Source of the DNA: Xanthomarina maritima
Lineage (GTDB): Bacteria > Bacteroidota > Bacteroidia > Flavobacteriales > Flavobacteriaceae
DNA: 64,000 bases
Assembly: GCF_008084905.1 (NCBI RefSeq)
Contig: NZ_VSFC01000032.1
Span: 16,132 to 80,131, forward strand
Reading direction: 5' to 3'
The stretch's first letter is position 1, and the number at the start of each line of letters is the position of its first letter. Of this stretch, positions 52,128-60,884 are shown in pieces. The position numbers and the translations under genes are program-made. A model generated the notes under the pieces. The model did not search any database. It had not been told where the DNA came from and worked only from the letters and a program-made list of their open reading frames with translations.

Positions 52128-53459
52128 TTAAAGATTTTCAATGTCTGAGTTTTCAGCACGTTTTAGAAGTTTCTCATTTTGTTGTTTACTAGCTTTAGCA
52201 CCTAAAGCTTTTAATGTTTCAACACGTTTAATTAAATTTCCTTTACCAGTTAGCTTAATCATAGCATTTTCGTAAGATTTTTGTACAGTTCCTATTTGGC
52301 TTCCAACTTTGAGAAGTTCGTCGGTTAAATTTACAAACGAATCGTAAAGTCTGCCTGCTTGAGTAGCTATTTCTATAGCATTGGCTTTTTGTTTCTCATT
52401 TTGCCACATGCTATCTATAGTTTTTAAAACAGCAAGCAAGGTAGTTGGTGTAACAATAATGATATTTTTCTCAAACGCATCTGAATAAAGTGCAGGATAT
52501 TCCATAGATGCAATGGCAAAAGCCGATTCTATAGGAATAAATAATAAGACAAAATCCGGACTGTCCATCTCGTAAATTTGATGGTAGTTTTTTTCGCCCA
52601 ATTCGTTTACACGTTTTCGTACAGATAGTAAATGATTTTTTAAGTGAGTTGCCTTTTCAGAATCTTCTACTTCGTTAATATAACGCTCGTAGGCTACTAA
52701 AGATACTTTAGAATCTACAATTAGTTTCTTATCTCCAGGTAAAGAAATAATAACGTCTGGCATAACACGTTTTCCAGATTCTGTAGTAAAACTTTGTTGC
52801 ACAAAATATTCGCTGTCTTTTTTTAAACCACTTCGTTCTAAAACACGTTCTAGTACCAATTCTCCCCAATTTCCTTGCATTTTTGTGTTTCCTTTTAAGG
52901 CTTTGGTTAAATTGTTGGTTTCTTTACTCATTTGCTCATTAAGCTCCTTCAAACCTAAAATTTGTCTTCGTAAATCGGCACTTCTGGTAATATCTTCTTT
53001 GTTGGTTTCTTCCACACGTTTTTCAAAATGCTTGATTTTTTCTTCCAATGGTTTTAAAATAGCATCTAGATTATCTTTGTTTTGTGAAGTGAATTTCTTT
53101 GACTTTTCATCTAATATGCGATTTGCCAAATTTTCAAATTCTTTAGAAAATTTTTCTTGCAGCTTTTCAACTTCTACTTTTTGTTCTTTGATTTTTTCCT
53201 GAAGATTCTCATATTCTGTGTTACGTCTGGTTAATTCAGAATTTAAGAGCTCTTTTTCATTTCTAATTTCATTACGCTCTATTTCAATTTTATTTGAATC
53301 CTGTTTTAAATTATCAATAGTTTGACTTAACTGTTTTTGGCGTTCTTCCAGAGTACTCAGTTCTCCTTTATTTTTAAGTTTAGTAATAGTCATGCCTAGA
53401 TAAGCACCAATACCACCAGAAATTAAAATAACTAGAATGAGAATAAGATTATCGTTCAT
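52128..53459 (-). CDS. rmuC: DNA recombination protein RmuC
   Basis: A 443-residue protein with one N-terminal transmembrane helix (about 3-22), a long coiled coil (about 25-190) and the RmuC nuclease-like domain. Visible core motifs are G-N-W-G-E-L-V-L-E-R-V-L-E-R-S-G-L and V-D-S-K-V-S-L-V-A-Y-E-R-Y. RmuC limits inversions between short inverted repeats in E. coli and is thought to be a membrane-tethered nuclease. It leads a two-gene unit. Confidence 0.93.
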   Translation of the reverse strand: MNDNLILILVILISGGIGAYLGMTITKLKNKGELSTLEERQKQLSQTIDNLKQDSNKIEIERNEIRNEKELLNSELTRRNTEYENLQEKIKEQKVEVEKLQEKFSKEFENLANRILDEKSKKFTSQNKDNLDAILKPLEEKIKHFEKRVEETNKEDITRSADLRRQILGLKELNEQMSKETNNLTKALKGNTKMQGNWGELVLERVLERSGLKKDSEYFVQQSFTTESGKRVMPDVIISLPGDKKLIVDSKVSLVAYERYINEVEDSEKATHLKNHLLSVRKRVNELGEKNYHQIYEMDSPDFVLLFIPIESAFAIASMEYPALYSDAFEKNIIIVTPTTLLAVLKTIDSMWQNEKQKANAIEIATQAGRLYDSFVNLTDELLKVGSQIGTVQKSYENAMIKLTGKGNLIKRVETLKALGAKASKQQNEKLLKRAENSDIENL

Positions 53460-53537
53460 TTAAAAAGAAGTTTACCCAAAGATAAATTTTTACTTTGAAG
53501 ATAAAAAGCATTAAAAGAAGTTATATTCAATATAATT

Positions 53538-55265
53538 TTAAAGGACAGACGTTTTAATTTCTATATCAGCATCTTGCCAGGCTGTATTAAATTCTTGCAT
53601 AATTGCAGCAGCTTCATCCAACTTTTCTTGTGCCATTAAACTTTCATACAGTCCCATTAAAGACCAACCATTTTGTCTTAAATCGTCTAAATCTTCTTGA
53701 TATATTTTTTCTGCTTCACTGTATTTTCCAGCTTTTAATAAGGCATCACCTAAATTTTGTCTAGGTGGTATGTACCATGCAGCTGGCTCGTTGTAAATTA
53801 AATTGTCTTCCATTTCTACTGCAGTTTTAAAATGGGCTATAGCTAAATTGTAATTTTCTTCTAATTGAGCAATTTCACCTGCAACAACTTCATAGGCTAA
53901 TTTTGCAATAGAAGTTCCATTATCAAATCCAGAAGCATATATAGTTTCCATTTCAGGATCTACAACTAGAACTTGTATCGCTTCAAGTTCTTCTTTAGCA
54001 TCCTTCAAATTATTCTTTCTAACAAATGCAACACCTCTTGTATAGTGCCATATAAGATTTAAGTATTTAATACTATCATTGGGTTTAGGATACGTTAGAA
54101 TATCATTCCATTTACCAAATCGCGTGTAAGCTAAAAGTGGAGTAGCAGCAAAATTTTGTAAAAAATGCAATTCTTTCATTTCGCCAATAGGAACTTTTTC
54201 AGCTGTTTTTTTTGCAGCATCTATGGCAATCTCGCTATTTCCTAAAAGACTAGATGCCGACCATAAAAAATGAATATTATGAGGATAGTATCCAAGTGGA
54301 TACATGCCTTGAGCGTAACATTGCGAGATATAATCTTCATCGGCTAATATGGCTTGCTGATTAACAAGAACGGCATCTTTATAGCGTCCAACACGAATAT
54401 AAATATGAGATGGCATATGAACAATATGTCCTGCACCAGGCATTAATAAGCCTAGTTTGTCTGCACTTGGAACGGCTAAATCTGGTTTAGGAAGTTCAAC
54501 CATGTGGATATAATAGTGATGTGCTCCAGGATTATCCGGACTTAAAACCATTGCCTTCTCCAATGCTGTTTTTGCTTCAGCAATATGTGGCGACGGATTA
54601 CCTTCTTTATCCCAATAATTCCAAGGAACAGTATTCATAATGGAAGCTGCATATAGGGTTAAAATATCGGAATCTTCTGGATAATCTTCTGCTACTTCTG
54701 TCATGGCTTCCATATATTCCATATTTAAATCTGAAGTTTCTTTTTCTAGATCTGAAGAATATCTGTGTGTTAAAGAATTTATTAAAGCTTGTTCTTTTTC
54801 TGAGGCATTAGTAGAAAGACTTACAGCTTTTGCAATAGCTTCGTTGTATTTTGCTTTACGTTCATCATCTGGCAAAGGATCATTGATGTTTGGACCTAAA
54901 GCATAAGCTTGTCCCCAAAAAGCCATAGCTAAACTTGGATCTAATCGAGCTGCTTCCATAAAAGAACGATGGGCTTCAGCATGGTTAAAAGCGTAAGTTA
55001 ATCTAAGGCCTTGATTAAAAAACTGTTGCGCTAAGTCGTTATTGGTGCTTACTTTATAATTATGATTTCCAAGGTTTTCGAAGAGTGGTGAAATTTGTTT
55101 GGTTGTATCAACATCAGTTAAAAGAAACTTTGCAGGCGTACACTTAATAGCGTTCATGCCTACTTTTTTTGAATAATCGAATGCTTCTTCTTTATTGAAT
55201 TGATAAAATAAAAAACCTATAATAGATAATATTGTGATAAAGATTAAACCCACTTTGAATTTCAT
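53538..55265 (-). CDS. tetratricopeptide-repeat protein, exported or membrane-anchored
   Basis: A 575-residue protein with an N-terminal hydrophobic segment (about 4-22) that is either a signal peptide or an anchor. The rest consists of TPR-like helical pairs: A-Q-Q-F-F-N-Q-G-L-R-L-T-Y-A-F-N-H-A-E-A-H-R near residue 65, and further units to the C-terminus such as G-D-A-L-L-K-A-G-K-Y-S-E-A-E-K-I-Y. Close relatives occur widely in Bacteroidota without known function. It is a single-gene unit; no terminator is obvious. Confidence 0.8.
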   Translation of the reverse strand: MKFKVGLIFITILSIIGFLFYQFNKEEAFDYSKKVGMNAIKCTPAKFLLTDVDTTKQISPLFENLGNHNYKVSTNNDLAQQFFNQGLRLTYAFNHAEAHRSFMEAARLDPSLAMAFWGQAYALGPNINDPLPDDERKAKYNEAIAKAVSLSTNASEKEQALINSLTHRYSSDLEKETSDLNMEYMEAMTEVAEDYPEDSDILTLYAASIMNTVPWNYWDKEGNPSPHIAEAKTALEKAMVLSPDNPGAHHYYIHMVELPKPDLAVPSADKLGLLMPGAGHIVHMPSHIYIRVGRYKDAVLVNQQAILADEDYISQCYAQGMYPLGYYPHNIHFLWSASSLLGNSEIAIDAAKKTAEKVPIGEMKELHFLQNFAATPLLAYTRFGKWNDILTYPKPNDSIKYLNLIWHYTRGVAFVRKNNLKDAKEELEAIQVLVVDPEMETIYASGFDNGTSIAKLAYEVVAGEIAQLEENYNLAIAHFKTAVEMEDNLIYNEPAAWYIPPRQNLGDALLKAGKYSEAEKIYQEDLDDLRQNGWSLMGLYESLMAQEKLDEAAAIMQEFNTAWQDADIEIKTSVL

Positions 55266-55387
55266 GACTTTTTGGATTAATGGTTAATAATGCAATAAGT
55301 AAAATAGGTATTTATTGAAAGCAGTTTAAGGCACTGGAAATGAATAAGGTAAAGTTACTGAATTAATATATGAAATACGGGAATAAT

Positions 55388-56182
55388 TTATTTATTTACT
55401 CGAAAGCTACCTGTTTTTTTGTCGAATGAAATAAGGTCTTTTGGAAATAGTTTTTCAAAAGTCCCTTTGGAAATAAGGTTACATGGAGAATCAGATACAA
55501 CATCATCTTCTGTCATAACAATCATTTTATCGCAAAGTTGTATGGCTAAATCTATTTCATGTGAAGAAAACAGAATGGTTTTATGGGTTTCTTTAACGAG
55601 TTTTTGAAGCAGTTTTAAAATATAAGCTTTATGATACATGTCCAGATGAGTGGTTGGTTCATCCAGAATAATTAAATCGGTATCTTGAGCTAAAGCTCGT
55701 GAAATCAAAGCCTTTTGAAGTTGTCCATCACTTAACTCAAAACATTTTTTGTGTTTTAAAGTTTCAATATGGGTTAGGTTTAAAGCATGGTTAACCATTT
55801 CTAAGTCTTTCGTTGTTAAGTTTCCCACCCAATTAGTGTAGGGTTGTCTTCCTAAAGAAACTAATTCAAAAACCGATAAATTTTTCGAAGCAATAGGCTC
55901 AGTTAAAACCAGACTCATCACTTTAGCCAATTCTAAATTCGAATGGTTAGCAATAGGTTTTTCATTTAATAAAACGTCTCCTGAAAGTTTAGGTTGCATA
56001 TGAGTTAACGTTCGTAACAAAGTTGATTTTCCAATACCATTTGCTCCAACTAATCCAATAAGTTCACCTTTTTGAAGCTCTATTTGAATGTTTGAAGCAA
56101 TAACAGAATGAGTCTTTTTAGATTTATAACCTATAGAAAGACTTTCTGTTTTTAAAATGATATGTTGTTCTGTTTTATTCAT
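55388..56182 (-). CDS. btuD: vitamin B12 ABC importer ATPase
   Basis: A 264-residue ABC ATPase of the FecE/BtuD family: Walker A G-A-N-G-I-G-K-S-T, signature region L-S-D-G-Q-L-Q-K, Walker B L-I-I-L-D-E-P-T-T-H-L-D. The family also imports iron siderophores and haem; B12 is inferred because the locus includes a cobalamin riboswitch and a BtuB-like receptor. It is the last gene of btuFCD and its start overlaps the permease stop by one base. Confidence 0.85.
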   Translation of the reverse strand: MNKTEQHIILKTESLSIGYKSKKTHSVIASNIQIELQKGELIGLVGANGIGKSTLLRTLTHMQPKLSGDVLLNEKPIANHSNLELAKVMSLVLTEPIASKNLSVFELVSLGRQPYTNWVGNLTTKDLEMVNHALNLTHIETLKHKKCFELSDGQLQKALISRALAQDTDLIILDEPTTHLDMYHKAYILKLLQKLVKETHKTILFSSHEIDLAIQLCDKMIVMTEDDVVSDSPCNLISKGTFEKLFPKDLISFDKKTGSFRVNK

Positions 56183-57198
56183 TAAAATATCATTTTACGT
56201 TTTCTAACCAATAACCAAATAACAACAGGAGCTCCAATTAAAGAGGTTATTGCATTTATTGGTAAGGTGTAATCACTTGTTGGAACTTGCGCAATACTAT
56301 CGCAAATAAGCATGATAATTGCTCCAAATAAAAAGACTGCTGGCAATAATATTTTGTGGTTAGATGTGTTAAAAACCTGTCTGGTTATATGTGGAATGGC
56401 TAAACCTATAAAAGCAATAGGTCCTGCAAAAGCCGTAATGGTTCCAGCTAATAAACTGGTTGCAATAATTATAATAAACCTACTTTGTTTAATGTTTAAA
56501 CCCAGACTTTTAGCGTAATTTTCTCCTAATAATAAGGTGTTTAATCCTTTGATGGAAAGGATACTTAATAATATTCCAAAACTATAAATAATAAAAAATA
56601 TAAAAACTTCGTTCCAGGACAAGTTTCCTAAACTTCCAAAACCCCAAAAAATGTATTGTTGCAATAATTCGGCAGAACTAAAATAAGAAAGAACACTTAC
56701 AACTGCAGCTGTAATACTGCCAAACATAAGTCCGATAATAAGAATAGCCATAGTATCTCTGATTCTTGCAGAAACAATCAAGATAGCTAAAAGCACTAAG
56801 AAACTACCTAAACTTGCAGCAACTACTATTGTCCATTTAAAAACTAAAAATGCAGCAAAAACACCTCCAAAAATTCCGGAACCTAAAATAACTAAAGCAA
56901 CACCTAAACTAGCTCCAGAGCTAATTCCTAAAACAAATGGACCAGCTAAAGGGTTTCTAAAAAGCGTTTGCATTAATAAGCCTGAAATACCTAATCCAGA
57001 TCCAACTAAAATAGCAGTTAAGGCTTTTGGTAATCTATAATTTTGAATAATATAATTGTCTGAAATACCAATTAAACTTCCAAAAACAGTTTTAAAAGGA
57101 ATTGATACAGAGCCTAAGCTAATATTAGTAAAAAAAGTTGCTATTAATACAAGTATTAAAACTAAAAATGTAATTTTATATGTATTAGAATGAGGCAA
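56182..57198 (-). CDS. btuC: vitamin B12 ABC importer permease
   Basis: A 338-residue FecCD/BtuC-family permease with about ten transmembrane helices. Markers are N-P-L-A-G-P-F-V-L-G-I-S-S-G-A and G-P-I-A-F-I-G-L-A-I-P-H-I-T-R. It forms the inner-membrane channel of the importer as a dimer. It is directly adjacent to btuF (no gap) and overlaps btuD by one base. B12 rather than siderophore is inferred from the locus. Confidence 0.87.
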   Translation of the reverse strand: MPHSNTYKITFLVLILVLIATFFTNISLGSVSIPFKTVFGSLIGISDNYIIQNYRLPKALTAILVGSGLGISGLLMQTLFRNPLAGPFVLGISSGASLGVALVILGSGIFGGVFAAFLVFKWTIVVAASLGSFLVLLAILIVSARIRDTMAILIIGLMFGSITAAVVSVLSYFSSAELLQQYIFWGFGSLGNLSWNEVFIFFIIYSFGILLSILSIKGLNTLLLGENYAKSLGLNIKQSRFIIIIATSLLAGTITAFAGPIAFIGLAIPHITRQVFNTSNHKILLPAVFLFGAIIMLICDSIAQVPTSDYTLPINAITSLIGAPVVIWLLVRKRKMIF

Positions 57199-58341
57199 TT
57201 AATTTAAAGGTTTATAAAAGTAAGGTTCGTAATCTGTTAATAAATCAGGATGACAAATTTTAATAATATCTTTTAATACTATATCTGGTCTGGCAATTCC
57301 TAATTCGTAATACAACACACCTCCAGTTGCTCCAGTTGTGTTAGCAAAGGTATAGATGCTTTTGTTTTTAAATGCATCAAATGTTGTATAATGTTGGTTG
57401 GCACTTTCTAAATCTTTATAAGATGTGTAATACGATGGATTGATCCAGATGTCAGCATGTTTGGCTTGTTTAAAAACCACTTCAAAATTTAATGCCAAAC
57501 TGCCACTTCCTTTTGTATTACTCCATAAGTAATCTACATTAGCATCTTTTAAAATGTCTGCTTCTGTACTTGTGCCATTTGGCAAATACCAATTGTCTTT
57601 ATGCATGGCTCCACTTAATATAGTAGGCTTATTTTTGGCTTGCAATGCTAACGATTTAGCCTCTAAATAGTTTTTTTCAATGGTATTAAATATAGAATCG
57701 GCTTTTTGTCTTTTATTAAAAAGAACACCAAAAAATTTAATCCATTCAGCTTTTGCTAAAGGTGAATGTTCAACCCAATCTCCATTATAAATAATCGGAA
57801 TTCCAGCTTTTTTAATGGTTTCAAACGTTTTATTGTTTCCATCAATACCAAAGCCGATAACTAAATCTGGTTTTATTTCTAACAAGACTTCAATATTAAC
57901 ACTTTCATTTTTCCCTAATTCTCTAATACTTCCATTATCAACTCTAAATCTTGTTTTTTCTGAAGAGATATAATCTGTTCCTGGAAAACCAATCAGGCTT
58001 TCTTCAATTTCCAATAATTCTAAAGCTGGAATATGCGTGGTGGAAGTCACTACTATTTTTTCAATGGGAATGGTAATGATACCATCAAATTCATCTTTGT
58101 TTAAAGTGATTTTTGGAATCATATTTTTATGAACCAATGCATAACGATACGCTTTTTCGGCTTTTGGCCAAGGACTCTTAATAGTTAAAGTGCTGAAGTT
58201 TTCATGATGCGTTATTTCAAACCCTTTAGCATAAGACAATTTTACTTTAGATACATCTAAAATCACAGAAGACTCAGGTTGTTTGTTTTTACAATTAATA
58301 AAAACCAAACAAAGACTTAATAAAAAATATCTAAAAACCAT
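57199..58341 (-). CDS. btuF: vitamin B12-binding lipoprotein
   Basis: A 380-residue BtuF/FecB-type periplasmic binding protein with a lipoprotein signal (L-C-L-V-F-I-N-C near residue 17). The PBP2-like fold is indicated by I-P-A-L-E-L-L-E-I-E-E-S-L-I-G-F near residue 105, K-P-D-L-V-I-G-F-G and A-G-I-P-I-I-Y-N-G-D-W. It should deliver B12 to BtuCD after passage through BtuB. It leads the btuFCD operon and is divergent from the 35-aa gene and the riboswitch-controlled receptor. Confidence 0.85.
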   Translation of the reverse strand: MVFRYFLLSLCLVFINCKNKQPESSVILDVSKVKLSYAKGFEITHHENFSTLTIKSPWPKAEKAYRYALVHKNMIPKITLNKDEFDGIITIPIEKIVVTSTTHIPALELLEIEESLIGFPGTDYISSEKTRFRVDNGSIRELGKNESVNIEVLLEIKPDLVIGFGIDGNNKTFETIKKAGIPIIYNGDWVEHSPLAKAEWIKFFGVLFNKRQKADSIFNTIEKNYLEAKSLALQAKNKPTILSGAMHKDNWYLPNGTSTEADILKDANVDYLWSNTKGSGSLALNFEVVFKQAKHADIWINPSYYTSYKDLESANQHYTTFDAFKNKSIYTFANTTGATGGVLYYELGIARPDIVLKDIIKICHPDLLTDYEPYFYKPLN

Positions 58342-58378
58342 ATATTATGTAACATTTGTAACTGTCTATTATTGGATT

Positions 58379-58407
58379 GGTTTTTATTTTTATACAAAAT
58401 AAAAACC
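58379..58407 (+). repeat. perfect inverted repeat abutting a small-protein start codon
   Basis: GGTTTTTATTTT and AAAATAAAAACC are perfect 12-bp arms separated by TATAC; the second arm ends at the base before the ATG at 58408. In RNA this would fold over the ribosome-binding region of the 35-aa gene. Confidence 0.7.
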
Positions 58408-58515
58408 ATGAGAGACGGTTCAAATTTAACAATATATATAGTAGCTGGAATAATAATCTTCCATTTTTTAGTTGGGTTTATTTATCTTATCTACAAACTC
58501 AACAAGAAAAAGTAA
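58408..58515 (+). CDS. 35-residue single-pass membrane protein
   Basis: A 35-residue frame beginning M-R-D-G-S-N-L-T-I-Y-I-V-A-G and ending L-I-Y-K-L-N-K-K-K. One transmembrane helix (about residues 8-29) is followed by a basic cytoplasmic tail, the normal orientation for a small inner-membrane protein. Its sequence is clearly protein-like rather than random for this AT-rich DNA. It lies between btuF (divergent) and the cobalamin riboswitch, and may be an accessory of the B12 system or an independent small protein. Function is unknown. Confidence 0.65.
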   Translation: MRDGSNLTIYIVAGIIIFHFLVGFIYLIYKLNKKK

Positions 58516-58545
58516 TCTTTCTTAGATATACATTTTTTATTCTAT

Positions 58546-58553
58546 TACTTTTG
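58546..58553 (+). promoter_or_regulatory. probable -7 box for the riboswitch-btuB transcript
   Basis: TACTTTTG matches TAnnTTTG exactly, about 58 nt upstream of the first riboswitch pairing. No TTG is found 19 nt before it. Confidence 0.5.
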
Positions 58554-58610
58554 CAGCGAATTTTGGTTTGATGATGCCACAAAAGAATTATTTCGAGGAT
58601 TATTTATAAG

Positions 58611-58853
58611 GTCCCGAAACAAGTTCGGCATGGCTTCGCCAATTAAAAGGGAATTTGGTGCGATTATTATAATCAATTCCAAAACTGTTCCCGCAACTGT
58701 AAGTTTATACCCATATTGTTTGGGTACCTCTTAATTGAGATGTTATTACTTCATATTTAACCACTGGTTTTTAAAAACTGGGAAGGTTCAATAGCATAAA
58801 ACAAGTCAGGAGACCTGCCATTTTCAACAAAAAATAAGTCAAACTTTCGGGAC
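58611..58853 (+). ncRNA. cobalamin riboswitch
   Basis: The conserved elements of a cobalamin aptamer occur in order: AAAAGGGAATTTGGTGCG (58646-58663), TTCCCGCAACTGTAAG (58688-58703), ACCACTGG (near 58760), GGGAAGG (58780-58786) and the B12 box AAGTCAGGAGACCTGCC (58803-58819). It lies in the leader of btuB, 85 nt before its start. Outside the core, GTCCCGAAA (58611-58619) can pair with TTTCGGGAC (58845-58853), while CCGAA (58614-58618) can instead pair with TTCGG (58624-58628), suggesting a switching arrangement. Binding of B12 should lower receptor expression. Confidence 0.93.
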
Positions 58854-58903
58854 AAAAGTTAGGTGTGATTTTCATGCTATTCTCGAGCAATTATTAATTT
58901 AAA

Positions 58904-60832
58904 ATGAACAAAAAAACATTTGTTTTTGGTGTACTTTGTAGTATGTCATTATTTACTGTTGCACAGCAACAAACAGATTTAACTTCTGTGGAACAATTAG
59001 ATGAAGTAGTAATTACAGATTCTAAATTTAATTTAAAACGTGAAAATTCAGGAAAAGTAATTACTAAAATTACGCAGAAAGAATTAGAACAATTACAAGG
59101 AAAATCTCTTGCTGAAATTATCAATACCACAACAGGAATTGAAATTAATGGGGCTAATAGCAATGCTGGACAAAATTTAAATTATTATGTAAGAGGAGGG
59201 AAAAACAGACAGGTTCTTATTTTAATAGATGGTATTGTTGTATCAGATCCTTCGCAAATTGCAAACGATTACGATCTACGTTTATTGAATGCCAATCAAG
59301 TTGAGTCTATTGAAATTTTAAAAGGAGCTTCAAGTACACTTTATGGTTCTGGAGCAGCAACAGCAGTTATTAATATAAAATTAAAGGAAGCTTCCAAAAA
59401 AGCTATTTCTGCTAATTTCAGAAGTCTTTTTGGAACCAATCAATCTCAAGATGATAACAATTATGCAATAAATAATTTCCAAAATAATGTATCCATTAAT
59501 GGAACTTTAGACAACTTTAATTATTTGGCTAGTTTTGGAAATCAGTATACAGATGGTTTGTCGTCTCTAGCAAATGGAACAGAATCTGATGCTTTTAATG
59601 TTATCAATGGAAATCTAAAATTAGGTTATAAGTTTTCGGATGCTTTTAAATTGACTGTTTATGGAAGTTGGGATAAGTTTAAAGCCGATTTTGACGATGG
59701 GTTCTCAGGAGTTGATACCAACGATCTTTCAACTACTGAACAACTGAGATATGGGCTTTCACCCGAATATGCTTATAAAAATGGAAGTGTCACTTTAAAT
59801 GCAGCTTATAATAAGGTAGAAAGAGATATAGAATCTAGTTTTCCAGCCTTATACAATGCAGAAAGTTTTACTGCAGATGTTTTTAATAAATACAATTTTA
59901 ATGACAAGTTTTACACAGTGTTGGGACTAAATGTGCAACAAAACAACATGGAAAGCTTTTCCATTCCTTTTGGAGGCACATCTTTTGAGCAAAGTGTCAA
60001 TCCAGATGTCGCAGAATATACCAATATCGATCCTTATGCTAATGTAGTTTATATTTCAGATTTTGGTTTGAATGTAAATGCTGGAGCTCGTTTAAATAAT
60101 CATAGTGAATATGGAAGTCATTTGGTTTATAGCTTAAATCCTTCCTATAAAAAAGATTTCAACTTTGGTTATTTAAAAGGAATAGCTAGTTATAGTACAG
60201 CCTATATTACACCTTCGTTATATCAACTTTTTGATCCTTTATATGGTAATACAGATTTAAAACCTGAAGAAAATGCGACGTTTGAAGTTGGAGCAGAAGT
60301 GCAATTTTTAGACAAAGCAACAGTGAGTGTAGTTTACTTTACTAGAGAAGAAAAAAACTTTATAGAATTTGTTGATTTAGGAAGCTTTGTATATCAATAT
60401 CAAAATGTAAATGAAGAATTTACTGCTAGTGGTTTAGAATTGGTTGCAGATTACAACATTACTAAAACATTGAAGTTAACAGCTAATGCAACTTATACAC
60501 ATGTAGATGAAGACTTAAGTTTGCGAATTCCTGAATTTAAAGTGAATGGCTTGTTAGGTTTTCAAGTATGTGAAAAAACATTTATGAGTTTATCCTATCA
60601 GTTTACTGATGAGAGAACAGATTCGTTTTATAATAATCTAACTTTTATGAATGAAGAAGTGTCTTTAAATAGTTATAATTTATTGGATTTTTACATCAGT
60701 CATACTATTTTAGATAACAAAATGAAACTATTTGCTAATGTCACTAATATCTTTAATGAAGATTACCAAGAGCTATATGGTTATTCTACAAAAGGTAGAA
60801 ATGTTAATCTTGGGTTTAGTTTAACTTTATAA
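58904..60832 (+). CDS. btuB: TonB-dependent vitamin B12 receptor
   Basis: A 642-residue outer-membrane receptor. A signal peptide (about 1-20, ending T-V-A-Q) is followed by the TonB box region L-D-E-V-V-I-T-D, a plug domain (about 45-160: V-R-G-G-K-N-R-Q-V-L-I-L-I-D-G and E-I-L-K-G-A-S-S-T-L-Y-G-S-G-A) and a 22-strand beta-barrel ending N-L-G-F-S-L-T-L. The riboswitch in its leader identifies cobalamin or a precursor as the substrate. Unlike many Bacteroidota receptors it lacks an N-terminal carboxypeptidase-like domain and has no SusD partner, as expected of a BtuB. Confidence 0.93.
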   Translation: MNKKTFVFGVLCSMSLFTVAQQQTDLTSVEQLDEVVITDSKFNLKRENSGKVITKITQKELEQLQGKSLAEIINTTTGIEINGANSNAGQNLNYYVRGGKNRQVLILIDGIVVSDPSQIANDYDLRLLNANQVESIEILKGASSTLYGSGAATAVINIKLKEASKKAISANFRSLFGTNQSQDDNNYAINNFQNNVSINGTLDNFNYLASFGNQYTDGLSSLANGTESDAFNVINGNLKLGYKFSDAFKLTVYGSWDKFKADFDDGFSGVDTNDLSTTEQLRYGLSPEYAYKNGSVTLNAAYNKVERDIESSFPALYNAESFTADVFNKYNFNDKFYTVLGLNVQQNNMESFSIPFGGTSFEQSVNPDVAEYTNIDPYANVVYISDFGLNVNAGARLNNHSEYGSHLVYSLNPSYKKDFNFGYLKGIASYSTAYITPSLYQLFDPLYGNTDLKPEENATFEVGAEVQFLDKATVSVVYFTREEKNFIEFVDLGSFVYQYQNVNEEFTASGLELVADYNITKTLKLTANATYTHVDEDLSLRIPEFKVNGLLGFQVCEKTFMSLSYQFTDERTDSFYNNLTFMNEEVSLNSYNLLDFYISHTILDNKMKLFANVTNIFNEDYQELYGYSTKGRNVNLGFSLTL

Positions 60833-60850
60833 AATATTTTTAAGAATAAT

Positions 60851-60880
60851 ACCTTTCAGGTTTTAAAGACCTGAAAGGTT
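60851..60880. terminator. hairpin terminator between btuB and the S41 peptidase gene
   Basis: ACCTTTCAGG and CCTGAAAGGT form a perfect 10-bp stem with a 9-nt loop between convergent genes. The T tract is short (TTTAAATT), so it is a moderate terminator. Confidence 0.75.
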
Positions 60881-60884
60881 TAAA

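Noticed and set aside
58377-58571. 64-codon open frame beginning M-V-F-I-F-I-Q on the plus strand
   Set aside because: It overlaps the 35-residue membrane protein in another frame, and the latter is clearly more protein-like.
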